Of a stretch of 64,000 nucleotides of DNA, positions 54,899-64,000 are shown in pieces; positions within the stretch are counted from its first letter, which is position 1, and each line of letters opens with the position of its first letter. The notes under the pieces are model-generated. The model saw only the letters and a program-made list of their open reading frames with translations. It searched no databases and was not told the origin of the DNA. The translations under genes were made by a program, and so were the position numbers. This DNA comes from Micromonospora sp. BL4 (lineage in GTDB: Bacteria > Actinomycetota > Actinomycetes > Mycobacteriales > Micromonosporaceae). The stretch is from assembly GCF_003667505.1 (NCBI RefSeq), contig NZ_RCVJ01000043.1, positions 23,605 to 87,604 of the forward strand, read 5' to 3'.

Positions 54899-55894
54899 TC
54901 AGCCCAGGTGCCGGTCGATCTCGGCCAACTCCTCGGCGCTGAAGTCGAGATTGTCCAGCGCGGCGATGTTCGTCTCCAGCTGTCCGACGCTGCTCGCCCC
55001 GATGATCAGGCTGGTCATCCGCGGGTCGCGCAGCGCCCAGGCCAGCGCGAGCTGGGCCAGTGACTGGCCGCGCCGTTCGGCGACCTCGCCCAGCCCCCGG
55101 ATGGTGGCCATCTTCTCCTCGCTGAGGTCGCTCTCGTTGAGGAAGACGCTGGTGCGCACCCGGGAGTCGGCCGGGATGCCACCCAGGTAGCGGTCGGTCA
55201 GCAGACCCTGGGCCAGAGGGCTGTACGCGATGCAGCCGGCGCCGACCCGCTCCAGCGTGTCGAGCAGGCCGTCGGCCTCCGTCCACCGGTTGAGCATCGA
55301 GTACGAGGGCTGGTTGATCAGCAGCGGCGTGCCCAGCTCGCGCAGGATCTCGGCGGCGCGGGCGGTCTGCTCGGAGGTGTAGTTCGAGATGCCGACGTAG
55401 AGCGCCTTGCCGGAGCGGACGATGGCGTCGAGCGCGCCCATCGTCTCCTCCAGCGGGGTGTCCGGGTCGAAGCGGTGCGAGTAGAAGATGTCGACGTAGT
55501 CCAGCCCCATCCGGCTCAGCGACTGGTCCAGCGACGAGATCAGGTACTTGCGCGAGCCCCACTCGCCGTACGGACCGGGCCACATCAGGTAGCCGGCCTT
55601 GCTGGAGATCACCAGCTCGTCCCGGTACGGCTTCAGGTCGGTGGCGAGCAGCCGGCCGAAGTTCTCCTCCGCGGCGCCGGGCGGCGGGCCGTAGTTGTTG
55701 GCCAGGTCGAAGTGGGTGACACCGAGGTCGAAGGCGCGCAGGACGATGTCGCGCTGCCGCTCCATCGGGCGGTCCGGGCCGAAGTTGTGCCACAGGCCGA
55801 GGGAGACGGCGGGCAGCCGCACGCCACTGCGTCCGCTGCGCCGGTAGGTCATCGTTTCGTAGCGGTCATCCGCGGCGAGGTAGGTCACGATCAT
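54899..55894 (-). CDS. Aldo/keto reductase (YghZ/MgrA type)
   Basis: 331 residues: YLAADDRYETMTYRRSGRSGVRLPAVSLGLWHNFG, FDLANNYGPPPGAAEENFGRLLA, MGLDYVDIFYSHRFDPDTPLEETMGALDAIVRSGKALYVGISNY, LTDRYLGGIPADSRVR. The catalytic Asp-Tyr-Lys-His set fits positions in LANNYG, SSKAG and YSHRF. This group reduces L-glyceraldehyde-3-phosphate and methylglyoxal with NADPH. ATG 55894 or GTG 55888 starts are both possible. Divergent from the second aldo/keto reductase. Confidence 0.9.
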   Translation of the reverse strand: MIVTYLAADDRYETMTYRRSGRSGVRLPAVSLGLWHNFGPDRPMERQRDIVLRAFDLGVTHFDLANNYGPPPGAAEENFGRLLATDLKPYRDELVISSKAGYLMWPGPYGEWGSRKYLISSLDQSLSRMGLDYVDIFYSHRFDPDTPLEETMGALDAIVRSGKALYVGISNYTSEQTARAAEILRELGTPLLINQPSYSMLNRWTEADGLLDTLERVGAGCIAYSPLAQGLLTDRYLGGIPADSRVRTSVFLNESDLSEEKMATIRGLGEVAERRGQSLAQLALAWALRDPRMTSLIIGASSVGQLETNIAALDNLDFSAEELAEIDRHLG

Positions 55895-55965
55895 GAGCCT
55901 AGCTCCGGCCCCGGGGTACGCGGGATTGAGCGTGTGAACCCGGACAAGGGGGTAGCTTCGAGACC

Positions 55966-56946
55966 ATGCGTCTCATCGCGCTCGACACCCCCAAACCCCT
56001 CTCCAAGATCGGGTTGGGCACCTGGCAGTTCGGCTCCCGGGAGTGGGGCTACGGCCCGGATTTCGAACGCCAGGCGGCGCAGATCGTCCGGCGGGCGCTC
56101 GAGCTGGGTGTGACCGTCTTCGACACCGCGGAGATCTACGGCTTCGGGCGTAGCGAGCGGATCCTCGGCGCCGCGCTCGGCGACGACCGGCCCAAGGTGG
56201 TGATCGCGTCCAAGATCTTCCCGGTGCTGCCGGTGGCCGCCGTGGTGCAGCAGCGGGCGGTCGCCTCCGCGGCCCGGCTCGGCGTCACCTCCCTGGACCT
56301 CTACCAGGTGCACCAGCCCCACCCGCTGGTCGCCGACCACAGCACCATGCGCGGCATGCGCGCCCTGCAGGACATCGGGCTGGTCGGCGAGGTCGGGGTC
56401 AGCAACTACGGGCTGCGCCGCTGGCAGGTCGCCGAGGCCACGCTCGGCCGGCGGGTGCTCAGCAACCAGGTCCGCTACAGCATGCTGGACCGCGCGCCCG
56501 AGCATGAGCTGCTGCCGTACGCGCGGGAGGCCGGTCGGGTGGTCATCGCGTACAGCCCTCTCGCCCAGGGCTTCCTCTCCGGCCGCTACGACGCGAAGAA
56601 CCCGCCGACCGGCGCGGTCCGGCGAGCCAACCCGTACTTCCTTCCGGAGAACCTGGAGCGGGGCGCCACCCTGATCGACACGCTGCGCCAGGTCGCCGAC
56701 GCGCACGACGCCACCCCCAGCCAGATCGCGCTGGCCTACGTGCTGCGCCACCCGAACGTGCTGGCCATCCCCGGCGCGTCCGGCGTGGAGCAGATGGAAC
56801 GCAACGCCGCCGCCGCCGACATCGACCTCACCGACGACGAGTACGCCGCGCTGGCCGAGGCCGCCAAACGGTTCCGCCCGGTCACCGGCCTCGCCGCGAT
56901 GCCCCGAATGCTGCGCGCCCGGTTCACCGGTTCGACAGGAAAGTGA
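55966..56946 (+). CDS. Aldo/keto reductase
   Basis: 326 residues: ALDTPKPLSKIGLGTWQFGSREWGYG, VFDTAEIYGFGRSERILGAALG, VIASKIFPVLP, DLYQVHQPHPL, GEVGVSNYGLRRWQVAE, AYSPLAQGFLSGRYD, PGASGVEQMERNAAAADIDLTDDEYAAL. This is an NADPH-dependent oxidoreductase of unknown substrate. The hemerythrin gene overlaps its stop codon. Confidence 0.9.
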   Translation: MRLIALDTPKPLSKIGLGTWQFGSREWGYGPDFERQAAQIVRRALELGVTVFDTAEIYGFGRSERILGAALGDDRPKVVIASKIFPVLPVAAVVQQRAVASAARLGVTSLDLYQVHQPHPLVADHSTMRGMRALQDIGLVGEVGVSNYGLRRWQVAEATLGRRVLSNQVRYSMLDRAPEHELLPYAREAGRVVIAYSPLAQGFLSGRYDAKNPPTGAVRRANPYFLPENLERGATLIDTLRQVADAHDATPSQIALAYVLRHPNVLAIPGASGVEQMERNAAAADIDLTDDEYAALAEAAKRFRPVTGLAAMPRMLRARFTGSTGK

Positions 56947-57449
56947 GCACAGTGGACGACATCACCGCAATGATCCTGGACGACCACGCCTCCTTCCGGC
57001 GCGGCTTCGCCCGCCTCGACGACGCCCGCGACGAGCACGAGCTGCTGGCGATCTGGGACGCACTCGCCCTGCACCTGGACATCCACGCCGAGGCCGAGGA
57101 GGCGATCCTCTACCCGCACCTGGTCAAGCACGGCGACGACGGCGAGGACGAGACCGCCGACGCGATCGGCGACCACAACAAGATCCGGGACGCGATCGCC
57201 GAGTCCAAGCTGCACCCCGTCGGCTCGGAACGCTGGTGGGCGGCGGTCGGTACGGCCCGCCGGGAGAACAGCGAGCACCTGGCCGAGGAGGAGGACGAGG
57301 CCCTGCCCGACTTCCGCCGGCATGCCAGCTCCGAGCTGCGCGCCGAGCTGGGCCACCGCTGGCTCACCTTCTACGGCGAGCACAAGAACGGGCGTGACCT
57401 GCCCTTCCGGGACAAGGACCCGCAGACGTACGTGGCCGACCACCGCTGA
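56943..57449 (+). CDS. Hemerythrin HHE domain protein
   Basis: 168 residues from GTG 56943, overlapping the previous stop. Iron-site residues are seen in ILDDHASFRRGF, HLDIHAEAEEAILYPHL, IGDHNKIRDAI and NSEHLAEEEDEALPDF. Such proteins bind oxygen, NO or iron, and often work in stress defence. Coupling with an aldo/keto reductase suggests a shared redox function, which is inference. Confidence 0.9.
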   Translation: MSTVDDITAMILDDHASFRRGFARLDDARDEHELLAIWDALALHLDIHAEAEEAILYPHLVKHGDDGEDETADAIGDHNKIRDAIAESKLHPVGSERWWAAVGTARRENSEHLAEEEDEALPDFRRHASSELRAELGHRWLTFYGEHKNGRDLPFRDKDPQTYVADHR

Positions 57450-57504
57450 GATATCCCCGGCACGGGGGAGTCGGCGGGACCGGCTCCGGCAGCAGAATGA
57501 CGGA

Positions 57505-58749
57505 GTGACTCCCCGAACGGCGCTGTCCCCGCTGGTCGCCGGCAGCACCTGGCGGCGTGGCGTGTTCCTGCTGCTGGGCGGGGTCCTGGCGCTCCCGTAC
57601 GGGCTGCTCGCGGTGGCCTTCGCCCAGCTGCTCACCGGCCCGGAGGTCCCCGGTGCGCTGGTGGTCGCCCTGCTGGTGGTCGCGCTGGTGATCGCCGTGG
57701 TGCCGCTGCTGCTCGACGGCAGCCGGGCACTGGAGATCGCCGCCGTACGGGCGCTGCTCGGCGTCGACCTGCCCGACCCCGCGCCGGGACGCCGCGGCGA
57801 CCGGGACACCCGGCTGCGCAGCGCGCTCTGGATCGCCACCCACCTCACCATCGGCGCGCTGGTGATGGTCGCGCTGATCACGGCCGTGCCGATGGCGCTG
57901 GCCTTCATCGCCCAGCAGTTCGGCATCGGCGCCGACCTGATCAGCCGGGAACGGTTCGGGCCACTGGACGGGCGGGACACCGGCTGGCTGACGCTGACCG
58001 GGGTGCTCCTGCTGGCCGGTCTCGGCTACGCCGTCGCCGGGCTCGGCGCGCTCGCCGGGTCGATGGCGCCGGTGCTGCTCGGCCCGACCCCGGCGGAGCG
58101 GATCGCCGCGCTGGAGGCGCAGGCCGTCCGACTCGCCGAACGCAACCGGCTGGCCCGGGAACTGCACGACTCGGTCGGCCACGCGCTGACGGTGGCCACC
58201 CTCCAGGCCGGCGCCGCCCGCGGGGTGCTCGACACCGACCCCGAATTCGTCCGGCGGGCGCTCACCGCCATCGAGGAGGCCGGGCGGACCGCCATGGACG
58301 AGCTGGACCACGTCCTCGGGCTGCTCCGGGAGACCGGCGGGGACCGGCCCGCGGTGGCGCCGCAGCGTACCCTCGCCGACCTGGACCGGCTGGTCACCGA
58401 CGCCCGCGCGACCGGGCTGGCGGTGCATGCGCAGCGCTCCGGCGACCCCGCGAGGGTGCCGCCGGCCGTCTCCCGGGAGGGCTACCGCATCGTCCAGGAA
58501 GGGCTGACCAACGCGGCACGGTACGGCCACGGGCCGGTGACGCTTCGGCTGGACCTGCACCCGGACGCGCTGGAGTTGGAGCTGGCCAACGCGGTGGGCC
58601 GCGCCGACCGGGCCGACCCGGGCCGGGGAGGCCGCGGCCTGGACGGGATGCGGGAACGCGTGCTGCTGCTCGGCGGCCGGCTCAGCGTGGGCCCCGACGG
58701 CGGCCGGTGGCTGATCCGGGCCCGCCTGCCGTTCGAGGGGACGCGATGA
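57505..58749 (+). CDS. Sensor histidine kinase, NarL/DesK type
   Basis: 414 residues from GTG 57505. Four TM helices lie in the first 190 residues (about 20-40, 46-66, 115-140, 158-180). The HisKA_3 box is RNRLARELHDSVGHALTVATLQAG with the phospho-His, and a HATPase domain with GGRGLDGMRERVLLLGGRLSVGP follows. Signal unknown. Its stop overlaps the start of the response regulator. Confidence 0.92.
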   Translation: MTPRTALSPLVAGSTWRRGVFLLLGGVLALPYGLLAVAFAQLLTGPEVPGALVVALLVVALVIAVVPLLLDGSRALEIAAVRALLGVDLPDPAPGRRGDRDTRLRSALWIATHLTIGALVMVALITAVPMALAFIAQQFGIGADLISRERFGPLDGRDTGWLTLTGVLLLAGLGYAVAGLGALAGSMAPVLLGPTPAERIAALEAQAVRLAERNRLARELHDSVGHALTVATLQAGAARGVLDTDPEFVRRALTAIEEAGRTAMDELDHVLGLLRETGGDRPAVAPQRTLADLDRLVTDARATGLAVHAQRSGDPARVPPAVSREGYRIVQEGLTNAARYGHGPVTLRLDLHPDALELELANAVGRADRADPGRGGRGLDGMRERVLLLGGRLSVGPDGGRWLIRARLPFEGTR

Positions 58750-59396
58750 CCACCGGTGTGCTGATCGTCGACGACGACGAGCTGATCCGGATCGGGCTGC
58801 GAGCGATCATCGACTCCCAACCCGACCTGCGGGTGCTCGCCGAGGCTGCCGACGGCGCCGAGGTGCCGCCGCTGGTCGCCCGGCACCGCCCCGACGTGGT
58901 GCTGATGGACGTGCGGATGCCCGGCATCGACGGCATCCAGGCCACCCGACACCTGCTGGCCACCTCCGCCGACCCGCCCCGGGTGCTGGTGGTCACCACG
59001 TTCGCCAACGACGAGTACGTCTACGAGGCGCTGCGCGCCGGCGCCTCCGGGTTCCTGCTCAAACGGGCCCGACCCGCCGAGGTGGTCGAGGCGGTCCGGG
59101 TGGTCGCGGCGGGGGAGTCGCTGCTCTTCCCGGCCGCGATCCGCCGGCTGGCCGGGGCGTACGGGCCGACGGGCGGCGACCGGCTGACCGGCGCCCGGCT
59201 CACCGAGCGGGAGGCCGAGGTGCTGCGCCTGATGACCACCGGCCGGTCCAACCCGGAGATCGCCGCGCACCTGGTGGTCGGGGTGGAGACGGTCAAGACG
59301 CACGTCGGCAACGTGCTGGCCAAGCTGGGCGTTCGCGATCGCACCCAGGCGGTGATCGCCGCGTACGAGTCCGGCTTCGTCACCCCGTCCGGCTGA
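58746..59396 (+). CDS. NarL-type response regulator
   Basis: 216 residues from the ATG at 58746, in the ATGA overlap. Receiver: VLIVDDDELIRIGLRAIIDSQP, phospho-Asp in VVLMDVRMPGIDGIQATRHL, Lys in GFLLKRARPAEVV. LuxR HTH: LTEREAEVLRLMTTGRSNPEIAAHLVVGVETVKTHVGNVLAKLGVRDRTQAVIAAYE. Partner of the upstream kinase. Targets unknown; the next gene is a membrane protein. Confidence 0.93.
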   Translation: MTTGVLIVDDDELIRIGLRAIIDSQPDLRVLAEAADGAEVPPLVARHRPDVVLMDVRMPGIDGIQATRHLLATSADPPRVLVVTTFANDEYVYEALRAGASGFLLKRARPAEVVEAVRVVAAGESLLFPAAIRRLAGAYGPTGGDRLTGARLTEREAEVLRLMTTGRSNPEIAAHLVVGVETVKTHVGNVLAKLGVRDRTQAVIAAYESGFVTPSG

Positions 59397-59472
59397 GCCG
59401 TCCCTCGCCGGTGGGAGCGGGTTCACCGCCGCCCGGGAGGGGTTCGGCCGGCCGTCGGCCGAGGCTGGGAGC

Positions 59473-60555
59473 ATGACGACGATCACTGCTTCCAGACCCC
59501 GTACCGACTCCCGCTGGCCCGACCGGTTGGCCCCGCTGGCCGCCGGCTGGCTCGGCCTGTGGGGCGTCCTCGCCCTGGTCGGCACGCTCACCGGCGCCGG
59601 CTACCCGTTCGGCGCGAACGACCCGCACGGCGGCGACGTCAACCTGCTGCGCCTGGTGCCGGTGGAGCTGGCCGCACCGCTCTTCGCCGGGGTGCTGCTG
59701 ACCGCCGCGGTGGCGGCGCTGGCGATGAGCCGTCCGGCCGTACGCGGGCCCGGCCCGCTGCGGGCGCTGCTCGCCGGCTACGGCTGGACCGTGACGGTCG
59801 TGCTCACCGTGGTCGTTCCGGACGCCCGGGTGCTGGTCATCCTCGGCTACCTACCGATGCTGATCATCGGAGCGCCGTTCGGCTGGCCGCCGGTCGACTA
59901 CGCCGACGTCTTCACCTGGGCGCTGTTCGCCCGCTTCGCCGCGCTGGCGGGCGGGCTGCTGCTGGCCGGGGCGGTGCTCACCTGGCAGCGCCGTACCGCC
60001 GGGGCGTGCGTCGGGTGCGGCCGCGACGGCACCGACCGGGGTTGGAGCACCCCGGCCGCCGCCGCGCGCTGGGGTCGGTGGGCCGCCGGCATCGCCGCGG
60101 CCATCCCGCTGGCGTACGCGTCGACCCGGTTCGCCTGGGCGGCCGGCATCCCGCTCGGCATCTCCCGGGAGTTCCTCACCGAGATGCAGGACACCGGGCT
60201 GGTGTGGGCCGGGTTCGGGCTGGGCGCGTTCGCCACCGCCGGCGCTGTCCTCACCCTCGGCCTGGTGCAGCGCTGGGGTGAGCGGTTCCCGCGCTGGATG
60301 GTCGGGCTCGACGGTCGCCGGGTGCCGGTGAAGCTGGCCGTGGTGCCGGCCACCCTGGTCGCCGTCGCGGTGACCGCAGCCTCGCTGGGTCTGTTCAGCC
60401 AGCCCGAGTTCTGGCAGGGGCTCAGCGTGGCCGGGGGACCGGCACTGCTCTGGCCGCTCTGGGGCGTGGCCCTCGGCGCCGCCACGTACGCGTACCACCT
60501 GCGCCGCCGCGGAGCCTGCCGGCGCTGCGGCCGAGGCCGACGGGACCCTTCTTGA
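59473..60555 (+). CDS. Multi-pass membrane protein
   Basis: 360 residues with about eight TM helices (LAAGWLGLWGVLALVGTLTGAG, LAAPLFAGVLLTAAVAALAM, YGWTVTVVLTVVV, FARFAALAGGLLLAGAVLTW, WAAGIAAAIPLAYASTRFAWA, GLVWAGFGLGAFATAGAVLTLG, VKLAVVPATLVAVAVTAASLGLF, GPALLWPLWGVALGAATYAYH). Cysteine pairs occur in ACVGCGRDG and near the end (RRGACRRCGRGRR). Located downstream of the NarL-type pair, so a target is possible. No family recognised. Confidence 0.7.
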   Translation: MTTITASRPRTDSRWPDRLAPLAAGWLGLWGVLALVGTLTGAGYPFGANDPHGGDVNLLRLVPVELAAPLFAGVLLTAAVAALAMSRPAVRGPGPLRALLAGYGWTVTVVLTVVVPDARVLVILGYLPMLIIGAPFGWPPVDYADVFTWALFARFAALAGGLLLAGAVLTWQRRTAGACVGCGRDGTDRGWSTPAAAARWGRWAAGIAAAIPLAYASTRFAWAAGIPLGISREFLTEMQDTGLVWAGFGLGAFATAGAVLTLGLVQRWGERFPRWMVGLDGRRVPVKLAVVPATLVAVAVTAASLGLFSQPEFWQGLSVAGGPALLWPLWGVALGAATYAYHLRRRGACRRCGRGRRDPS

Positions 60556-60573
60556 CGAGCTAGCGTGGGTCGG

Positions 60574-62025
60574 GTGACTGCGCCTACCCCGGTAATCCCG
60601 GTTCCACCGGCCGACCTGCCCGGCACGCTCGGCGCGCTGCGGGCGGCCGGTCACCAGTACCGCACCGTCAAGCAGGAACTCCGCGACAACCTCCTCGCCC
60701 GGATGCGGTCCGGCGAGACCCGTTTCCCCGGCATCGTCGGGTACGACGACAGCGTGCTGCCCGAGGTCGAGCGGGCGCTGCTCGCCGGGCACGACATGGT
60801 GCTGCTCGGCGAGCGGGGCCAGGGCAAGACCCGGCTGATCCGCTCCCTCGGCGCGCTGCTCGACGAGTGGACCCCGGTCATCCCCGGCTCGGTGCTCAAC
60901 GAGCACCCGATGCACCCGCTCACCCCGGCGTCCCGTGCCCAGGTCGCCGAGGCCGGCGACGACCAGCCGGTCGGCTGGCTGCACCGCTCGATGCGGTACG
61001 GCGAGAAGCTGGCCACCCCGGACACCAGCGTCGGCGACCTGATCGGTGACGTCGACCCGATCCGGATCGCGCAGGGCCGCACCCTGGGCGATCCGGAGAC
61101 CATTCACTTCGGGCTGGTGCCCCGCACCAACCGGGGCATCTTCGCCGTCAACGAGCTGCCCGACCTGGCCGAGCGGATCCAGGTCGCGCTGCTCAACGTG
61201 CTGGAGGAGCGGGACATCCAGGTCCGGGGCTACCAGCTGCGGCTGCCCCTGGATCTGCTCCTGGTGGCGAGCGCCAACCCGGAGGACTACACCAACCGGG
61301 GCCGGATCATCACCCCGCTCAAGGACCGGTTCGGCGCGGAGATCCGTACCCACTACCCGGTCGACCTGGACCTGGAGCTGGAGCTGATCCGGCAGGAGGC
61401 CGACCTGGTCGCCGAGGTGCCGGAGCACGTCCTGGAGGTTCTGGCCCGGTTCGCCCGCGCGGTGCGCGAGTCACCGTCGGTGGATCCGCGCTCGGGTGTC
61501 TCCGCCCGGTTCGCCATCGCCGCCGCCGAGACCGTGGCCGGTGCCGCGCTGCGCCGCGCCGGCCTGCTCGCCGCGGGCGGCACCCCGGACGGACGCCCCG
61601 AGGCCGCGGTCGCCCGGGTCGGCGACGCGGTGTCGACGACCAGCACGTTGCGCGGCAAGGTCGAGTTCGAGAGCGGCGAGGAGGGGCGGGAGATCGAGAT
61701 CCTGGCCCACCTGCTGCGGACCGCGACCGCCGAGACGTTCCGCGCCCGGCTGGCCGGGTTGGACCTGTCCGGCTTCACCGGCCTGGTCGAGGACGGCGCG
61801 GCGATCGAGACGGGCGAGCTGGTCGGCGCCGCCGAGCTGCTGCGCCAGGTGGGCACCGTGCCGGGGCTGGCCAAGGTGCTGGACCGGCTCGGCCTGGGCG
61901 ACGCGCCCACCCCGGAGGAGGCCGCCGCCGGTGTCGAGTTCGTGCTGGAGGGGCTGCACCTGACCCGCCGGCTCGGCAAGGACGTCACCGACTCCGGGCG
62001 CACCGTCTACGGCGGCCGGGGCTGA
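60574..62025 (+). CDS. MoxR/ChlI-like AAA+ ATPase
   Basis: 483 residues from GTG 60574 (an in-frame GTG at 60565 is possible). Walker A VLLGERGQGKTRLIRSLG, Walker B-like NRGIFAVNELPDLAERIQVALLNVLEERD, sensor LLVASANPEDYTNRGRIITPLKDRFGAEIRTHYP. This is the magnesium-chelatase/MoxR group, which remodels protein partners carrying VWA domains; the next gene is such a partner, 2 bp downstream. The client is unknown. Confidence 0.9.
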   Translation: MTAPTPVIPVPPADLPGTLGALRAAGHQYRTVKQELRDNLLARMRSGETRFPGIVGYDDSVLPEVERALLAGHDMVLLGERGQGKTRLIRSLGALLDEWTPVIPGSVLNEHPMHPLTPASRAQVAEAGDDQPVGWLHRSMRYGEKLATPDTSVGDLIGDVDPIRIAQGRTLGDPETIHFGLVPRTNRGIFAVNELPDLAERIQVALLNVLEERDIQVRGYQLRLPLDLLLVASANPEDYTNRGRIITPLKDRFGAEIRTHYPVDLDLELELIRQEADLVAEVPEHVLEVLARFARAVRESPSVDPRSGVSARFAIAAAETVAGAALRRAGLLAAGGTPDGRPEAAVARVGDAVSTTSTLRGKVEFESGEEGREIEILAHLLRTATAETFRARLAGLDLSGFTGLVEDGAAIETGELVGAAELLRQVGTVPGLAKVLDRLGLGDAPTPEEAAAGVEFVLEGLHLTRRLGKDVTDSGRTVYGGRG

Positions 62026-62027
62026 CC

Positions 62028-63980
62028 GTGGCCGGCAACCGGTTCCGGTACGGGCAGTGGCGCGGCGGCCCAGACCCGCTCGCGCCCCCGTACGACGTGC
62101 GCGAGGCGGTGGACGCGGTCGGCGCCGAGGTGCTGGCCGGCGGCAGCCTGCGGGAGGCGCTGCGCGACCTGCTGCGCCGTGGCCCGCAGGGGCGGGGCGG
62201 GCTGGACGACCTGGCCGCCCGGGCCCGCCGGCTGCGCCGCGAGGCGTTGCGCCGGGGCGACCTGGACGGCGCGGTGACCCGGGCCCGGGCCCTGCTCGAC
62301 CAGGCCCTCGCCGCCGAGCGGGACGAGCTGCGGGGCCGCGACGACGACGGCGCGCGGTTCGCCGAGTCGGTGCTGGACAACCTGCCCCGCTCCACCGCGC
62401 GGGCGGTGGAGGAGCTGGCCGGCTACCAGTGGGCCAGCGCGGACGCCCGGCGGTCGTACCAGCAGATCCTGGACCAGCTTCGCGGCGACGTCCTCGGCCA
62501 GCGCTTCGCCGGCCTGCGCGACGCGGTGGCCGCGTCCGCCGACCCGGCCGTCCAGCGGCGGCTCGCCGAGATGATGAGCGACCTGAACGACCTGCTGGCC
62601 CGGCACGGTCGCGCGGAGGACACCACCGACGCGTTCGCCGAGTTCATGCGCCGGCACGGCGACTTCTTCCCGGAGCGGCCGGAGACCGTCGACGAGTTGA
62701 TCGACGTGCTGGCCCGGCGTTCGGCGGCGGGCGAGCGGCTGATGAACTCGCTCTCCGATCGGCAGCGCGCCGAGCTTGCCGGGCTGATGCAGCAGTCGCT
62801 CGGCGACCGGCTGGCCGGGGAGCTGTCCGCGCTCGACGCGAACCTGCGGGCGCTGCGGCCGGACCTGCGGTGGGGGCGCGGCGAGCGGGTCCGGGGCGAG
62901 CAGCCGCTGGACTACGCCGACGCGGCCGGCGCGTTGGGTGAGATCGGCGAGCTGGACGACCTGCTGGACCAGCTCGACCAGGAACACCCCGGCGCCACCC
63001 TGGACGACGTGGACGTCGAGGCGGTGGCCCGGACGCTGGGCCGGAGCGCCGCCGACGATGTCCGCCGGCTGCGTGAGCTGGAGCGGGAGCTGCGCCGGCA
63101 GGGCTGGGTGAGCCGGGACGCGGACGGGCTCACGCTGAGCCCGAAGGCGCTGCGCCGGCTCGGCGGGACCGCGCTGCGGCGGGTCTTCGCCGACCTGACG
63201 GCCGGGCCGCGCGGCCAGCACGATCTGCGGTCGGCGGGTGCCGCCGGCGAGGTCAGCGGCGGGTCCCGACCCTGGCAGTACGGCGACGAGCAGCCGTTGG
63301 ACGTGGTCCGCACGCTGACCCGGGCGGTGAGCCGGGCCGGGCCCAGTGTGCCGGTGCAGCTCGCGGTGGACGACTTCGAGGTGGTGGAGACGGAGAAGCG
63401 GGCCTCCGCGGCGGTGGTGCTCTGCGTCGACCTGTCGTACTCGATGATCTCCCAGGGGCGCTGGGGGCCGATGAAGCAGACCGCGCTGGCGCTGGCGCAC
63501 CTGATGGAGACGCGCTTCCCGCAGGATGCCCTGCAGATCGTCGGCTTCGGCCGGGAGGCGATGACGCTCAGTCAGCAGGAGCTGGCCGCCGTGGAGCCGG
63601 ACATGGAGCAGGGCACGAACCTCCAGCACGCGCTGCGGCTGGCCGGTCGGCACCTGCGGCGCCATCCGGACGCCGAGCCGGTGGTGCTGGTGGTCACCGA
63701 CGGCGAGCCGACCGCCCACCTGGATCCGGACGACGGGGAGGCGCTGTTCCACTGGCCGCCGCTGCCGGAGACGATCGAGGCGACCGTCCGCGAGGTGGAT
63801 CGGCTCAGCCGTTACGGCGCCACGCTCAACCTGTTCATGCTCGGCGACGACCCGGGCCTGCGCCGCTTCGTCGACGCGGTGGCCCGACGCAGCCGAGGCC
63901 GCATGTTCACCCCGGACACGGACGACCTGGGCGAGTACGTGGTCAGCGACTACCTCCGCTCCCGCCAATCCCGCCGCTGA
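62028..63980 (+). CDS. VWA domain protein, partner of the MoxR-like ATPase
   Basis: 650 residues from GTG 62028. A long helical, Arg/Ala-rich front (1-430) is followed by a VWA domain (about 455-640) with a MIDAS site VLCVDLSYSMISQGRW (D-x-S-x-S), NLQHALRLAGRHLRRHP and LVVTDGEPTAHLD. In MoxR-VWA pairs the VWA protein binds the client and the ATPase drives remodelling. The window ends 20 bp after its stop, so further members of the unit cannot be seen. Confidence 0.9.
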   Translation: MAGNRFRYGQWRGGPDPLAPPYDVREAVDAVGAEVLAGGSLREALRDLLRRGPQGRGGLDDLAARARRLRREALRRGDLDGAVTRARALLDQALAAERDELRGRDDDGARFAESVLDNLPRSTARAVEELAGYQWASADARRSYQQILDQLRGDVLGQRFAGLRDAVAASADPAVQRRLAEMMSDLNDLLARHGRAEDTTDAFAEFMRRHGDFFPERPETVDELIDVLARRSAAGERLMNSLSDRQRAELAGLMQQSLGDRLAGELSALDANLRALRPDLRWGRGERVRGEQPLDYADAAGALGEIGELDDLLDQLDQEHPGATLDDVDVEAVARTLGRSAADDVRRLRELERELRRQGWVSRDADGLTLSPKALRRLGGTALRRVFADLTAGPRGQHDLRSAGAAGEVSGGSRPWQYGDEQPLDVVRTLTRAVSRAGPSVPVQLAVDDFEVVETEKRASAAVVLCVDLSYSMISQGRWGPMKQTALALAHLMETRFPQDALQIVGFGREAMTLSQQELAAVEPDMEQGTNLQHALRLAGRHLRRHPDAEPVVLVVTDGEPTAHLDPDDGEALFHWPPLPETIEATVREVDRLSRYGATLNLFMLGDDPGLRRFVDAVARRSRGRMFTPDTDDLGEYVVSDYLRSRQSRR

Positions 63981-64000
63981 TCCCCGTCCCCTCCCCACCC

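Overview
The window looks like a piece of an actinobacterial chromosome, most likely Micromonospora or a close relative in the Micromonosporaceae. The support is very high GC, many GTG/TTG starts, the mtrA-mtrB-lpqB signalling operon, the manB/SIS/manA/ahcY and comF/hpf/secA neighbourhoods, and a tmRNA whose tag reads AKNNRADFALAA. The species is an inference; no 16S gene is present. Gene order from manB to secA follows the region known in Mycobacterium (Rv3257c to Rv3240c), with an iron-uptake operon efeUOB between ahcY and mtrA.

Layout. 1-2.4 kb: two divergent aldehyde dehydrogenases, the first cut by the window edge. 2.4-9.4 kb: a polymorphic-toxin locus of type VII secretion style. It has a deaminase/SUKH-3 fusion on the minus strand, then a plus-strand operon of a YbaB-like protein, a WXG100-like protein, a 1498-residue CpnT-like toxin with a papain-fold (glutamine deamidase-like) domain and a RelA/SpoT-like C-terminal domain, and a 145-residue partner whose tail resembles the toxin's own tail. 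9.4-12.2 kb: small membrane proteins and endonuclease V. 12.3-19.1 kb: mannose metabolism, a cation diffusion facilitator, and ahcY with a structured leader. 19.5-22.9 kb: efeUOB. 23.2-29 kb: mtrAB-lpqB, comF, hpf. 29-31.3 kb: two double-GNAT acetyltransferases. 31.5-34.4 kb: secA. 34.4-36 kb: a nested palindrome, a 36-bp tandem repeat, an Rv3235-like gene and a small HTH gene; the last two share an unusual promoter motif of paired GGCAAAC repeats.

36-45 kb: a membrane protein, pruA, kynA, a PadR regulator, then prfB, ftsE, ftsX, smpB and ssrA (tmRNA). 45-51 kb: small membrane protein and lipoprotein genes (one frameshifted in a G6 run), a benzoylformate decarboxylase, an MTA-type phosphorylase, YqgE/AlgH and tRNA-Ala(GGC). 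51.3-53.4 kb: an arsenic island (arsC, aquaporin, arsR, divergent arsI) without an efflux permease. 53.5-64 kb: a VOC protein, a membrane-anchored AA10 lytic polysaccharide monooxygenase, two aldo/keto reductases, a hemerythrin-like protein, a NarL-type two-component pair and a MoxR-like ATPase with a VWA partner.

The part that most deserves follow-up is the toxin locus. The dual catalytic architecture, the lower-GC swapped-looking tip and the toxin tail shared with its downstream partner together suggest a modular toxin/partner system. The GGCAAAC promoter pair is the clearest unexplained regulatory signal. Many genes appear to have leaderless promoters (TAnnnT 6-8 nt before the start).
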